Source: a virus
Reading direction: 5' to 3' (one strand)
IMG/VR virus record: IMGVR_UViG_3300020187_002839
Coordinates: 1-50,521 of that record
Length of the DNA: 50,521 nt
Numbering within the stretch: the stretch's first letter is position 1; every line of letters begins with the position of its first letter. Position numbers and translations under genes: made by a program. The notes under the pieces are model-generated. The model worked only from the letters and a program-made list of their open reading frames with translations, was not told the DNA's origin and did not search any database. Below, in pieces: positions 1-8,742 of the stretch.

Positions 1-173
1 GTTTTACTTGTAACATAGTATTGTTTAAATGGGTTATAAGTGTATTCTAGTAATCTATGAATGTCACTGCTTGCATTTTTAATAATTTCAATTTTTTCAG
101 TGGCACTACTAGTAGCACGCATTTCTTCTATAAATTTAAAATATTCTAACATATTATTTAGTTTTTCTTTCAT
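1..173 (-). CDS. ATP-dependent DNA ligase, N-terminal fragment (cut by window edge)
   Basis: The reading frame opens at an ATG at 173 and stays open to base 1, so only about 57 N-terminal residues are visible. The peptide has the look of the adenylation-domain leader of T4-type ligases (gp30): an N-terminal helix, then RATSS, an EKIEIIKNAS segment and LLEYTYNPFKQYY, where T4 ligase has a similar LTYSRGLQYY stretch. The catalytic KxDG motif would lie outside the window. It would seal nicks during replication and recombination. It sits 9 nt after the preceding small gene, as part of the same transcription unit. The assignment rests on this short stretch only. Confidence 0.55.
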   Translation of the reverse strand, partial: MKEKLNNMLEYFKFIEEMRATSSATEKIEIIKNASSDIHRLLEYTYNPFKQYYVTSK

Positions 174-182
174 ATTTATTTA

Positions 183-380
183 TTATTCAACAATTTCTAC
201 TTCAGCCCATGCTGCTAAATGAACTACTTCATTATTATTATTAGTACAGTAACTATACATTCCATCTACATGGCTAAAATTTAATACTTCTTGCTCCTCA
301 ATAATTGGAGCAGCGGGAGGTATTTTAATATCTCCCACTACTCTAATTTTACTATTTCTAGGTACATCGTATAACTTCAT
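183..380 (-). CDS. Small hypothetical phage protein (65 aa)
   Basis: I do not recognise this family. The protein starts MKLYDVPRNSKIRV, has a proline-rich stretch (PPAAP, residues 21-25), and ends in alternating hydrophobic and charged residues (WAEVEIVE) that suggest a small beta fold. There is no signal peptide or membrane segment. It lies 1 nt after the 247-aa gene and 9 nt before the ligase start, so all three are probably read from the promoter at 1165-1194. Confidence 0.6.
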   Translation of the reverse strand: MKLYDVPRNSKIRVVGDIKIPPAAPIIEEQEVLNFSHVDGMYSYCTNNNNEVVHLAAWAEVEIVE

Positions 381-381
381 A

Positions 382-1125
382 TTATTTAGTTTTTTGGTTA
401 TTAAATCTTTCCATTAATGCTTCAGTAGTTTCAACTACAGCATCATACTTTTTATGTAATCTTTCTTTTTCCATTTCATCACCATAACCTAAAGTAAAAC
501 TAACTTCACTACCCGATTCAAATTTAACTTTAACAATTGGAAATGAAGAATAAGATCTTCTATAATAATCTGTACCTACAACAACCTCAGCTTTAGGATA
601 TAATTCCTCATATTTAGCAACTATAATATCTAAGGCAATTGCTTGTTTTTTAGTATGTGCTAATTCATTTATTTTACGCTCATTGTGTTCTTTAAATTTA
701 GTATATAATGAACTTGGAATATAATATCTATACTGCTCAGTAATACTAGTACACATTAATTTATTACCATCTCTACTTACACTAGCCTTATATTTTTTCA
801 TTTCACCTTCATGAATACAATTAGTAATTAAATGAACATTACCTACAGCATTCATATAAGTAACTTCTTTAGTAAAATTTGTATTATTATATGAATAACC
901 AAATTCTCTTTCTTGAGTTACTTCAAAAACTTCAAAATTACATTTATAATCTCTATTTTGAACAAAACCTGCTCTATCTAACATTAACGCTATTGTGTTA
1001 ACCTCATCTTGAGCTTCAACTGCTCTTTTAGCTTGTTTTTCAATCCAAGTAGCAACTTCTTGCTCTTGCTTAGTTGTTAATAATACTCCTTGAAATAAAT
1101 CTAATTGTGAATTTGAATTTGACAT
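382..1125 (-). CDS. Hypothetical phage protein (247 aa)
   Basis: No family is recognised. The sequence starts MSNSNSQLDLFQ and has a helical first part rich in K, E and Q (residues 16-52). A middle part of aromatic beta-like segments follows, then a helical C-terminus. It is soluble, with no signal peptide or transmembrane segment. It is the first gene downstream of a well-formed promoter of the phage family described in the findings, and its start lies 40 nt from the -7 box. The LDLFQ peptide near the N-terminus resembles clamp-interaction (PIP-like) peptides, but that is only a resemblance. Confidence 0.6.
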   Translation of the reverse strand: MSNSNSQLDLFQGVLLTTKQEQEVATWIEKQAKRAVEAQDEVNTIALMLDRAGFVQNRDYKCNFEVFEVTQEREFGYSYNNTNFTKEVTYMNAVGNVHLITNCIHEGEMKKYKASVSRDGNKLMCTSITEQYRYYIPSSLYTKFKEHNERKINELAHTKKQAIALDIIVAKYEELYPKAEVVVGTDYYRRSYSSFPIVKVKFESGSEVSFTLGYGDEMEKERLHKKYDAVVETTEALMERFNNQKTK

Positions 1126-1164
1126 AACCTTTATTTTTATGTTGACTTAATTATCAACAGTATA

Positions 1165-1194
1165 AATATACGACCTTTTTATGCGGTAGCCAAA
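1165..1194 (-). promoter_or_regulatory. Phage family promoter (best match) upstream of the 247-aa gene
   Basis: On the minus strand the upstream box TTTGGCTACC (1194-1185) is followed by exactly 10 bp and then GTCGTATATT (1174-1165). This has TTTG and TATATT separated by 20 nt, close to the Bacteroidota -33/-7 promoter. The same layout occurs at about 14 other places in the window. A repeated CCGCATAAAAA element flanks the -33 box here. Confidence 0.75.
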
Positions 1195-1211
1195 TTTTTA
1201 TGCGGGAGTCT

Positions 1212-2042
1212 TTAAAGTACTGCGCGGCCTTTCATTTTTTCCCAGTCTCTATTATTCCTAACTGCATCGTTAGTCATTTGAGCTGCTTTTAAAACATGAT
1301 TAAGTGAGCCTTTTTCTTTAGACATTTGAATAATTGCTGCTAAATCTTTAGGAAAACAATGACCTCCATAACCAAAATCACCATCTGGTCCTGGAACTCC
1401 CCAATGTGAATCTCCTAATCTTGGATCTAATGTAGCCATTTCAATTATTTTATCATAATCTAATTCTAATTCTTCACATAATTTATAGATCTCATTAGCA
1501 AATGATACCTTAGTCGCTAAAAATGTATTTGTAACATATTTTACTAACTCAGCACTTTTAGCATCAGTTTTAATTATTCTAGGGGTTTTTCTAAATACTG
1601 CTGAGAATATTTGTTTAATTTTAGTTGTTGATTTTAATGAACCACCTAATAATAATCTACTTTGATTTTCAAAATCATCAACAGCATTTGCTTCAGTTAA
1701 AAACTCTGGATTAAATACTATGTCTATGTTTTTATATTTACTATTGAATTCATCTGTTGCCCCTGGTATTATAGTTGACTTAATTACAACTATTCTTTCA
1801 GTATCTGTATATTCATTAATTTGAGATAATACATCTTCAATAATATCTAAATTGCAACTACCATTTTGATTCATAGGTGTTGGTAAGCATACAAATACTA
1901 TTTTACATCTGCTAACTGTTTCATCAAAAGTTGAATTACATAATTTATCATTTAAATCATAAGTAAATACTTTATAATACTTACTTAATTTTTGGTAAAT
2001 AGCATTACCAACAAAACCTTGTCCTATTATTCCTATATTCAT
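1212..2042 (-). CDS. ugd: UDP-glucose/GDP-mannose dehydrogenase family protein, short form
   Basis: This family oxidises the C6 hydroxyl of a nucleotide sugar to the uronic acid using NAD+. An N-terminal Rossmann fold with GIIGQGFVG (residues 4-12) binds NAD. The catalytic-cysteine motif GYGGHCFPKD is intact, with Cys229. The protein is only 276 aa against roughly 390-440 for typical members and ends soon after the catalytic region. The C-terminal UDP-binding domain is therefore missing, with no leftover coding sequence downstream. It is the last gene of the sugar cluster, 10 nt after the epimerase. Either it works as a minimal enzyme or it is reduced; the conserved active site favours function. 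Confidence 0.85.
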   Translation of the reverse strand: MNIGIIGQGFVGNAIYQKLSKYYKVFTYDLNDKLCNSTFDETVSRCKIVFVCLPTPMNQNGSCNLDIIEDVLSQINEYTDTERIVVIKSTIIPGATDEFNSKYKNIDIVFNPEFLTEANAVDDFENQSRLLLGGSLKSTTKIKQIFSAVFRKTPRIIKTDAKSAELVKYVTNTFLATKVSFANEIYKLCEELELDYDKIIEMATLDPRLGDSHWGVPGPDGDFGYGGHCFPKDLAAIIQMSKEKGSLNHVLKAAQMTNDAVRNNRDWEKMKGRAVL

Positions 2043-2052
2043 AATTTTATTT

Positions 2053-3051
2053 TTATTTTTTCCAAAAGCTATATATTCCTTTATCTATTTCGTAGTTATC
2101 CCATATAAACCTATCTCTCATAGGTTGAGATTTAGCCCATTCCCACATTTTAGTTAATCCTTCTTTTAAATTAGTTTTGTGCTCAAAACCTAATATGTCG
2201 ATTGATTTTTGAAAAGTAGGAACAGCATGTTTAACTTCATGTCTGCCTTCTAAATGTTCTACTTCACCTTTACCTACTATTTCTTGTAATACCTTAGCAC
2301 ATTCATTAATACTATATTCATGTATTCCACCTAAATTAATTATTTCCTTTGATGCTTTAGGTTCAAAATGTGCATTCCATAATGGTTCTATCGAATCATC
2401 AATATAACTAAATGCTCTAGTTTGTTCACCATCTCCAAATACAGTAATTGGTTTATCATTAAGTAAATAATACATCCAAATACCTAATACATTTCTGTAC
2501 TTATCCCAAATATTTTGTTTTGAACCATATACATTATGTGGTCTGATAATAGTATAATCTAATCCATGTTGTTCGTTTGCTATCTCAATATCCATTTCAC
2601 AAGCCATTTTAGCAATACCATAAGGATCTATTGGGTTTCTTCTCATATCTTCATGAAATATACCACCTTCACCATGACCATAAACAGCCATTGTAGACGT
2701 AAATACCAATCTTTTAACGTCATTCTTTATACACTCATTAACTATGCGTGCTGTTGCTTTTAAATTGTTATCATAGTTGTAAGAACGTATAAAAGGCGAT
2801 AATCCTTCAGCAGCATATGCAGCAAAATGATATACGTAATCTATTTTATGTGCTTCAAATATATTTTCAATTGGATGGTTAACTAAATCCATTTGCCAAA
2901 ATTTAACATCTGGGTGTACGTTTTCTTTATACCCACCACTTAAATCATCTACACCTATTACTGTGTATCCAGGTTTATTTTCTATAATCCAATCTGCTAA
3001 TCTACTACCTAGTAGACCTGCTACTCCTGTTATTAATATATTCTTATTCAT
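2053..3051 (-). CDS. NAD-dependent nucleotide-sugar epimerase/dehydratase (extended SDR)
   Basis: A 332-aa extended short-chain dehydrogenase of the GalE/UDP-glucuronate epimerase type. The NAD motif GVAGLLG is at residues 9-15, HFAAYA at about 75-80, the catalytic Ser/Thr in FTSTMAVYG (about 117-125) and YGIAK supplies Tyr144 and Lys148. It is full length for the family. It overlaps the preceding glycosyltransferase by 8 nt. Next to the dehydrogenase it would supply an epimerised or oxidised sugar nucleotide to the glycosyltransferases. The exact substrate cannot be read from the sequence. Confidence 0.88.
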   Translation of the reverse strand: MNKNILITGVAGLLGSRLADWIIENKPGYTVIGVDDLSGGYKENVHPDVKFWQMDLVNHPIENIFEAHKIDYVYHFAAYAAEGLSPFIRSYNYDNNLKATARIVNECIKNDVKRLVFTSTMAVYGHGEGGIFHEDMRRNPIDPYGIAKMACEMDIEIANEQHGLDYTIIRPHNVYGSKQNIWDKYRNVLGIWMYYLLNDKPITVFGDGEQTRAFSYIDDSIEPLWNAHFEPKASKEIINLGGIHEYSINECAKVLQEIVGKGEVEHLEGRHEVKHAVPTFQKSIDILGFEHKTNLKEGLTKMWEWAKSQPMRDRFIWDNYEIDKGIYSFWKK

Positions 3052-3838
3052 ATTTTATTCCTTTAATTGTTTGTCCGTTTTTTGGATTATGTGATAAATT
3101 ATTAAATAATTGTGGTGACATACCCCATTTATACATAAATAATTGAGCTGCTGGTTGTTCAGTTGATTTAAACATTTCACCTTCTTTACCATTTTTAGTA
3201 GCTGTACTCCCAAAATGATATAAACACGCTTCATGTGTTCTTTTAAAAACTATTCCGTTTAAATCTAATTTTAAAAAGAAATCCCAATCACATATAAAAG
3301 GTGATTTATAGAGAGTATCAAATCCACCTACAATCATATAATCTTTTTTATACATTGCAAATGGAAATATACCTCCATCATCTGTTAAGTGATTTTGCTT
3401 TATAGTCATTTCATGTTCAATAAACTCTTTATAATCAAATTCCTCAGGTGTACGGCCAAAATCTTTAACTTGAAAATTAAATATACCTGGTCCTGTTGGT
3501 TCAATTTGATTTAATGTCCATACTTCTCCTTGTGGTACTTTAGAAGCTACTATATCCCATTTAGTACAAAATACATTATCATCATTTACAATAACTATTT
3601 TTTCGTTAGTAGCATTCATTACAGCTAAATTAAGGGCTGATTGCATACCTTGATTTAAACCTAAATCTAATACTTTTATATTATCCTTATACTTATCTAA
3701 TACTTCTTTACTTTCTTCAATAAAACCATCTACTGCAACAATAATTTCGTTATCATTCCATTGTTGTTCAATGGCAGATTTAAGACATAGGTCTAAATAT
3801 TTTGGGTTTCTGTATGTTGGTATAATTAAACTTATCAT
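3044..3838 (-). CDS. Glycosyltransferase family 2 (GT-A fold)
   Basis: The 264-aa protein begins SLIIPTYRNPKYLDLCLKS, the standard GT2 opening. It carries LNLAVMNATNEKIVIVNDDN, where NDDN is the DxD-type metal and sugar-nucleotide site near residue 88. GGFD followed by CDWDFFLKL resembles the acceptor-side motif of GT2 enzymes. There is no membrane anchor, so it is a cytoplasmic transferase. It overlaps both neighbours by a few nucleotides, which indicates translational coupling in the sugar cluster. Confidence 0.85.
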   Translation of the reverse strand: MISLIIPTYRNPKYLDLCLKSAIEQQWNDNEIIVAVDGFIEESKEVLDKYKDNIKVLDLGLNQGMQSALNLAVMNATNEKIVIVNDDNVFCTKWDIVASKVPQGEVWTLNQIEPTGPGIFNFQVKDFGRTPEEFDYKEFIEHEMTIKQNHLTDDGGIFPFAMYKKDYMIVGGFDTLYKSPFICDWDFFLKLDLNGIVFKRTHEACLYHFGSTATKNGKEGEMFKSTEQPAAQLFMYKWGMSPQLFNNLSHNPKNGQTIKGIKYE

Positions 3839-4566
3839 ATTTTATTCCAATCTGTTAATGGTGATAACCAAGCTGATTCACAATGTGTTGAATAACCAGG
3901 AATTGAACTCATAACACCTATTTTCTTTGTTTGAATTAATTCTTGAAAAAATCCATATGAATCTGTTATTCTATTTTGAGCATATTTACTTAATAAATCT
4001 TTATCTAATTTTAATCTTTCACAAGTAGAAGCAAATGACATAACTGTACTATTTGTTAGTTTCCAATGTACGGACTTTGTTTTAATTAACCTAGTAACTT
4101 CACCTTTTTGTTCAATATGCTTATTTCCACCATTTACAGCATTAATATATTTATCTGGGTGATCATATAGTGTTATGTAAGATTGAGGGTATGTTGATAA
4201 TCCTTCTTTAATTAATTTAAGTGAATTAGGTTTATGTAAAAAATCATCTTCTAAAAGATAAATAATATCATCATCTTGGTTTTCATTTAAAGCTAAATTT
4301 AAAGCATCTAAAAATGTTTTTGAACCAGTACCATTTTTTACTTCAACTAATTTTAAACCTTTATCTAAAACAAACTGTTTTGTTTCACTATTTAAAGTAT
4401 CTCCTATAATTGTTATATTATCAACCCCAAATTCCTTAATACAATTTTCTAAACAGTGTTGTTTAGTAGCATTTTGTATTTTTTTCTTAGACATACCTGC
4501 TTCAAAATTAGATAGTCTATAATATACACTAACTTTTTGGTCTATCAATTCATCAAATAAACTCAT
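3835..4566 (-). CDS. Putative glycosyltransferase (GT-A-like)
   Basis: A 243-aa protein with a GT-A-like core: a nucleotide-binding strand region (NITIIGD), a helix after SKTFLDALNLAL, and DDIIYLLEDDFLHKP, in which LEDD takes the place of the DxD metal site. The start is taken at the ATG at 4566. A TTG six codons upstream would overlap the preceding gene and is less likely. It is related in style to the neighbouring GT2 gene but the family is not certain. It overlaps the next gene by 4 nt. Confidence 0.7.
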   Translation of the reverse strand: MSLFDELIDQKVSVYYRLSNFEAGMSKKKIQNATKQHCLENCIKEFGVDNITIIGDTLNSETKQFVLDKGLKLVEVKNGTGSKTFLDALNLALNENQDDDIIYLLEDDFLHKPNSLKLIKEGLSTYPQSYITLYDHPDKYINAVNGGNKHIEQKGEVTRLIKTKSVHWKLTNSTVMSFASTCERLKLDKDLLSKYAQNRITDSYGFFQELIQTKKIGVMSSIPGYSTHCESAWLSPLTDWNKI

Positions 4567-4570
4567 AATT

Positions 4571-5509
4571 TTATATTTTATCAAAAATTAATTCTAAATC
4601 TTTATCTACAAACACATATTTAACATTTCTAACTGTATTTGCTCTAGGTGATTTATAAGGGCAAAGTACTATAGATTCTGTTGTTTTTGCAACGGCATCA
4701 CTTATACCTGCTTGATAACTTATATTAAATTCTGCCCTTGCTTTTATACACAATTGTTCTCTAATGGTTAATCCCATCCTTGCAAAATTATATCTTACAG
4801 GAAATATTTCATCCCATTCTGTACCTTCTAAATCAAAATCACTATAGTAATATACGGGAGTATCTTTAAATTTCCTAGCTTCTTTTAATAAGTTTTTATC
4901 ATCCCACCTTCCTTTTAATTTTTCTATACGTGAAGAAAGTAATAAACATCCATATTTTTCTTTACCAGTTACATATTTTGCAGCATCTGCTTCTTCTTGA
5001 GTAAAATATAAAGATGGTCTGGAGTCTATTTTATTTAAATCATCTATTGTAAAACCAAACCTAAGTAATACTTGTTCTGCAATTGGTAAATTTGAATCTG
5101 GAGCGAACCAACATCTATCATGATCAGTAAATATTTGTTTAATTTCACCTGGGTCAAATAGATAATCTATATGAGGATTATTTTTAAATATTATATCAAA
5201 ATTATCTATAGCGTTGTGGTGTTTAGAATAATTCCATCTATTTAAAATAGGCCCTAATAGTTCTATAAACCATTTTCTAGATGGAAAAGCAACTTTTATT
5301 TTTGGGTATTTTTTCTTTAATGCTTCAGGAAGACCACTTATTACTGCCCAGTCACCAATTGAAAAATCCATTCTAGTAAAACAAAACCATCCATCATAAT
5401 CTTCAGGTAATGTATTAAGCATTCCTTCTTCAATAAATGAATGAGGCCATCCTAAATGATCAGTTTCATTTTGTGATAATTTATCGTTTTCTATTATAAA
5501 TTGTTTCAT
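4571..5509 (-). CDS. Putative GT-B glycosyltransferase, heptosyltransferase (GT9)-like
   Basis: A 312-aa protein with GDWAVISGLPEALKKKYPKIKVAF (about residues 52-75), which resembles the GT9 opening in which GD is followed by a loop and a long helix ending in KKYP. A later FNISYQAGISDAVAKT segment resembles the C-terminal nucleotide-binding region of GT-B enzymes, where a Gly-rich turn binds the sugar nucleotide. No signal peptide or membrane segment. It overlaps the sulfotransferase start by one nucleotide. The GT9 assignment is by eye and moderate. Confidence 0.6.
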   Translation of the reverse strand: MKQFIIENDKLSQNETDHLGWPHSFIEEGMLNTLPEDYDGWFCFTRMDFSIGDWAVISGLPEALKKKYPKIKVAFPSRKWFIELLGPILNRWNYSKHHNAIDNFDIIFKNNPHIDYLFDPGEIKQIFTDHDRCWFAPDSNLPIAEQVLLRFGFTIDDLNKIDSRPSLYFTQEEADAAKYVTGKEKYGCLLLSSRIEKLKGRWDDKNLLKEARKFKDTPVYYYSDFDLEGTEWDEIFPVRYNFARMGLTIREQLCIKARAEFNISYQAGISDAVAKTTESIVLCPYKSPRANTVRNVKYVFVDKDLELIFDKI

Positions 5510-6471
5510 TAATAGTCGTAATTAAACCTTAGTATATCTTCTCTATATATTTCTCCTACCATATTAATCATATCGTCATCGTACATATTTTTATAATGTA
5601 TTTCTGTTGATGATACGTTTTTTGTAGATAAATTATAACTATGGATTATGTTAGTATCTCCTGTTACTTCAGCAAGATGGTAAACTGTTTCTTTAAAATT
5701 TTCAAACCTACCTACATGATCAACTAAAATCTCTTCAGTTTCATAATCAACAATATAAGGAAATTGATACGTTGTAAAAGGCATATTCATATATCTTTTA
5801 AAACCTAAATCTTCATCATATCTGTAGATTAGCCTCCCACTAAATGGGTTTATTTGTTTTGAATTAAAAATTACTTCTACATATTCTTTAAATGAGTTTG
5901 CTATTGATCTATTATCTCTTTGACCTTGTAAAGCATTTACATTCTTTTTGTGTTGTTGTCTAACGTGATCTTCACTTAATAATAGTTGTTGTTCTATAAT
6001 TTGTGGGTTGTATGGTTGTAAAAGATTAGGTGTTGGTGATTTAATTACAAAATCATTGAAACCCCATTTAGTATATTTATAACCTGACCATAAAATATCC
6101 CATGGATTTCTAACTACAGCAAATTTATAGTAACTATTCCATTCTTTTTCTTCCCCTTCATTTTTAAACCATTCTCTTAATCTCCATGCACTATGATGAC
6201 CAAAATTATTATAATGTTGAACATCACCATAAACATAATGTTTTAAAGATATACCCCCAGTTTTTGGAATATGAACATGAAATATATTTGAATTAGACTT
6301 ATTTTTAGAAAATGATCTTTTTAAAGGTTGAGTTTTTAACCATGTAAGCCAATCTTCTTTTTTATTAAATATCATAGCCGTTTTGGCAAAATCTTTATTA
6401 AATTTTTCTGTTTCATCTCTTTTAAATTGAGGAAAATTAGCAGAATGATATTGGGTAGTTTCTTCGTTCAT
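5509..6471 (-). CDS. Sulfotransferase family protein
   Basis: The 320-aa protein carries both PAPS-binding signatures of carbohydrate sulfotransferases. The 5'-phosphosulfate loop is FHVHIPKTGGISL (HIPKTGG near residues 68-74) and the 3'-phosphate motif is FAVVRNPWDILWSGY (RNPWD, about 121-125). It would move sulfate from PAPS to a hydroxyl, presumably on the sugar chain built by the adjacent glycosyltransferases. There is no N-terminal membrane anchor, unlike the Golgi enzymes, so it acts in the cytoplasm of the infected cell. It abuts the aminotransferase gene with no gap. Confidence 0.85.
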   Translation of the reverse strand: MNEETTQYHSANFPQFKRDETEKFNKDFAKTAMIFNKKEDWLTWLKTQPLKRSFSKNKSNSNIFHVHIPKTGGISLKHYVYGDVQHYNNFGHHSAWRLREWFKNEGEEKEWNSYYKFAVVRNPWDILWSGYKYTKWGFNDFVIKSPTPNLLQPYNPQIIEQQLLLSEDHVRQQHKKNVNALQGQRDNRSIANSFKEYVEVIFNSKQINPFSGRLIYRYDEDLGFKRYMNMPFTTYQFPYIVDYETEEILVDHVGRFENFKETVYHLAEVTGDTNIIHSYNLSTKNVSSTEIHYKNMYDDDMINMVGEIYREDILRFNYDY

Positions 6472-7671
6472 TTACCATCCTTTTTTAATTAAATCAACAA
6501 TATATTCTCTTGATTCTTGATCAACCCAATAACCTACGGGGATGCATAACATAGTTTTTACAGCCTCATCTACACCTGGTAAATGTGATTTAAATTGTTG
6601 TGTACAAGTATGTAAATCATTTCTTTCATGTACTCTAGAAGATTTAACACCATTTTCACCTAAATACCTCATTAAATCATCTCTTCGTTCAGCATGTAAT
6701 GAATATAACCAATATGCTGGGTCTGCACAATCAAATTCATTAATTAAAGTAATACCATCAACCCCTTTAAGGTTTTCTTTATAAAATTGACCATTTGACT
6801 TATTAGAATTAACTATATAATCAGCATGTTCTAAATTACTTCTACCTATAGCTGCACTTATATCATTCATATGATACTTATAACCTGCTTCTTCAACATC
6901 AGCTTCACACCTAAAATCAGCTCTATTACCTGCATCTCTATCTATACCATACCATCTTAAAGTATTAAATGATTTAGTTGAACTAGCATAAGGGCTAGAG
7001 ATAAATCCTCCATCACCTGAGGTTATATGTTTTATAGCTTGTAAACTAAAAGTACCAAAATTGCCTGTAAAGCCAATTTTTTTATCTTTCCATGTTGATC
7101 CAAATGAATGAGCACAATCTTCTATTATTATAACTTTTCTACCATATTTTTCTGTAGCTGTATCAGCTATTTCTTTTAATCTATCTAAGTCAATAGGATT
7201 TCCACCCCAATGTACTACAGTAATTATACGAGTATGTTCATTAATTTTATTTTCTAAATCATCTAATGACATATTTAATGTCTTAGGATCAGTATCAACC
7301 CATTTAAGATTTAATCCAGAATTAATAATAGGCCAATTTGTAGCTGTACAAGTTAAAGCCGTGGTTAATACTTCATCTGTTGGTTTTAATGCATCCCATT
7401 TACAAGAGGTAAAAGCAATTCCTTGGTAAAGATTTTCCAGTAGGGTTCTATCTTTTTTGAAGTAATGATATAATAAATGTTCTGCTGATGTTGCTGAATT
7501 TACAGTTGATATATTATAAGCTTCATCCGCTTCAAAAAATCTTCTTAACTCAGATTCAAATTTTTTAACTTGGGGTCCTTCTCCTATAAAACCACTATTA
7601 ATAACTTCACCTGCCCTTTTAGCTGCATCCTTAGACATAAATACTTTAAATAATGGAATTTCTTTTTTCAT
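6472..7671 (-). CDS. DegT/DnrJ/EryC1/StrS family PLP-dependent sugar aminotransferase
   Basis: Full length at 399 aa. The fold-type I motifs are visible: IPLFKVFMSKDAAK at the start, the cofactor Asp in IIEDCAHSFGS (Asp185), and the Schiff-base lysine Lys214 in FSLQAIKHITSGDGG. Members convert a keto-sugar nucleotide to an amino sugar, here as a precursor for the sugar cluster. The C-terminus (SRVHERNDLHT, LCIPVGYW) is also typical. It abuts both neighbours directly. The substrate is unknown. Confidence 0.9.
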   Translation of the reverse strand: MKKEIPLFKVFMSKDAAKRAGEVINSGFIGEGPQVKKFESELRRFFEADEAYNISTVNSATSAEHLLYHYFKKDRTLLENLYQGIAFTSCKWDALKPTDEVLTTALTCTATNWPIINSGLNLKWVDTDPKTLNMSLDDLENKINEHTRIITVVHWGGNPIDLDRLKEIADTATEKYGRKVIIIEDCAHSFGSTWKDKKIGFTGNFGTFSLQAIKHITSGDGGFISSPYASSTKSFNTLRWYGIDRDAGNRADFRCEADVEEAGYKYHMNDISAAIGRSNLEHADYIVNSNKSNGQFYKENLKGVDGITLINEFDCADPAYWLYSLHAERRDDLMRYLGENGVKSSRVHERNDLHTCTQQFKSHLPGVDEAVKTMLCIPVGYWVDQESREYIVDLIKKGW

Positions 7672-8295
7672 TTACAACGTGTTATAATAATTATTTTGTT
7701 CTTCTTGTTTTTTTATTGTCTTAGGATGATATAAAGCTAATTCAGGCATACCAGGTAATAAAGCATATGTTTCAAAACCTTCTAATACTTCATGTACTTT
7801 ATTTTTCCATTTAATTTCAGGTTTATTTTTCCAAATTCTCCACTGATAATCAGGCCAATTAACTCTATCTTGAGAGTCAACATTCCACCTCCATTTTTCA
7901 ATATGTTCAGTAGTTAAACCTGAAACGGTATTAACCCTAGGTACTAAATAAACTTCATTATCTGGGTTTCCTTCAAGTATTTGAGGTAATTTTTCAATTA
8001 ATATTTCATGAGGTAATTCATCAGCATCAATTTGAAATATATAATCACCAGTACATAACTCAGTTAATTGATTTTTCCAATCTGCAAAATGATGTTTGAA
8101 AGTTTTTGCATGATAACTACAACAATCATCACCTTTTAATTCACTAACACGTTGCCATACTTCAGGTGTACCTTTTTTCTTGTCAAATAAAACAACTATT
8201 TCATCTTCTTTACGTTTAGCTTTTATAAGAAAATTTAATAATCTAGTTATTTCTTCTAACTCATTACAAACTGTTATTGCATAACTTATCTTCAT
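7672..8295 (-). CDS. Glycosyltransferase family 2
   Basis: A 207-aa compact GT2 protein: ISYAITVCNELEEITRLLNFL at the start, IVVLFDKKKGTPEV in the nucleotide-binding region, and YIFQIDADELP, in which DAD is the metal-binding motif at about residues 113-115. The length fits single-domain GT2 enzymes of the LPS core type. A promoter of the phage family lies 20 nt upstream of its start, inside the end of the preceding gene, so expression can begin here as well as by read-through. Confidence 0.82.
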   Translation of the reverse strand: MKISYAITVCNELEEITRLLNFLIKAKRKEDEIVVLFDKKKGTPEVWQRVSELKGDDCCSYHAKTFKHHFADWKNQLTELCTGDYIFQIDADELPHEILIEKLPQILEGNPDNEVYLVPRVNTVSGLTTEHIEKWRWNVDSQDRVNWPDYQWRIWKNKPEIKWKNKVHEVLEGFETYALLPGMPELALYHPKTIKKQEEQNNYYNTL

Positions 8296-8297
8296 AT

Positions 8298-8741
8298 CTA
8301 TTCTGGTAGTATTCCAATATACGAAAGAGCATCTATATAATCACGTTCTTTAAAGTATTGAATTGTGGACATATCTGCTCTATGTGATTGACCTTTATAT
8401 TTTTCTCTATCTTCTTCAGGTATTTCAACTGCTTTGACAGCTCCCCAAGCCCAATTATCTTTATCTGGTCCTGAAGCAAATAACATTCCTTGTTCTGGTA
8501 AGTTAATTGTGTTAGGGAGCCAAATAAGATCAGTTTTTGGGTCTTTCCAAGCTAAATCTTTATAAATTTCAGGTAAAAATTCTATTTGTTCATTATAAAA
8601 TTCACTTCCTTCTTTCATAAGAGTATTAGTCCAAAAACCACAAGACAAACTCATATAATTAGTTATTTCTTTATTTATTTCTATTCTGTAACATAGATCA
8701 CCACCTGATTTAGGGCAATCTACTATTTCATCGTATTTCAT
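8298..8741 (-). CDS. Hypothetical protein in sugar cluster (147 aa)
   Basis: No family is recognised. The N-terminus has CPKSGGDLCYR, and the rest is rich in aromatic residues with an acidic, proline-containing middle (residues 48-90). There is no membrane segment or signal. It sits between two transferase genes with 1-2 nt gaps, so it is part of the carbohydrate operon. Its 3' end contains the promoter for the downstream GT2 gene. Confidence 0.6.
   Translation of the reverse strand: MKYDEIVDCPKSGGDLCYRIEINKEITNYMSLSCGFWTNTLMKEGSEFYNEQIEFLPEIYKDLAWKDPKTDLIWLPNTINLPEQGMLFASGPDKDNWAWGAVKAVEIPEEDREKYKGQSHRADMSTIQYFKERDYIDALSYIGILPE
8316..8345 (-). promoter_or_regulatory. Phage family promoter upstream of GT2 gene
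   Basis: The downstream box reads TTCGTATATT on the minus strand, 20 nt before the ATG at 8295. The -33 box is weak (CGTGATTATA), keeping only part of the consensus. It lies inside the 3' end of the 147-aa gene, so part of the match may be coding coincidence. Confidence 0.45.
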
Positions 8742-8742
8742 A

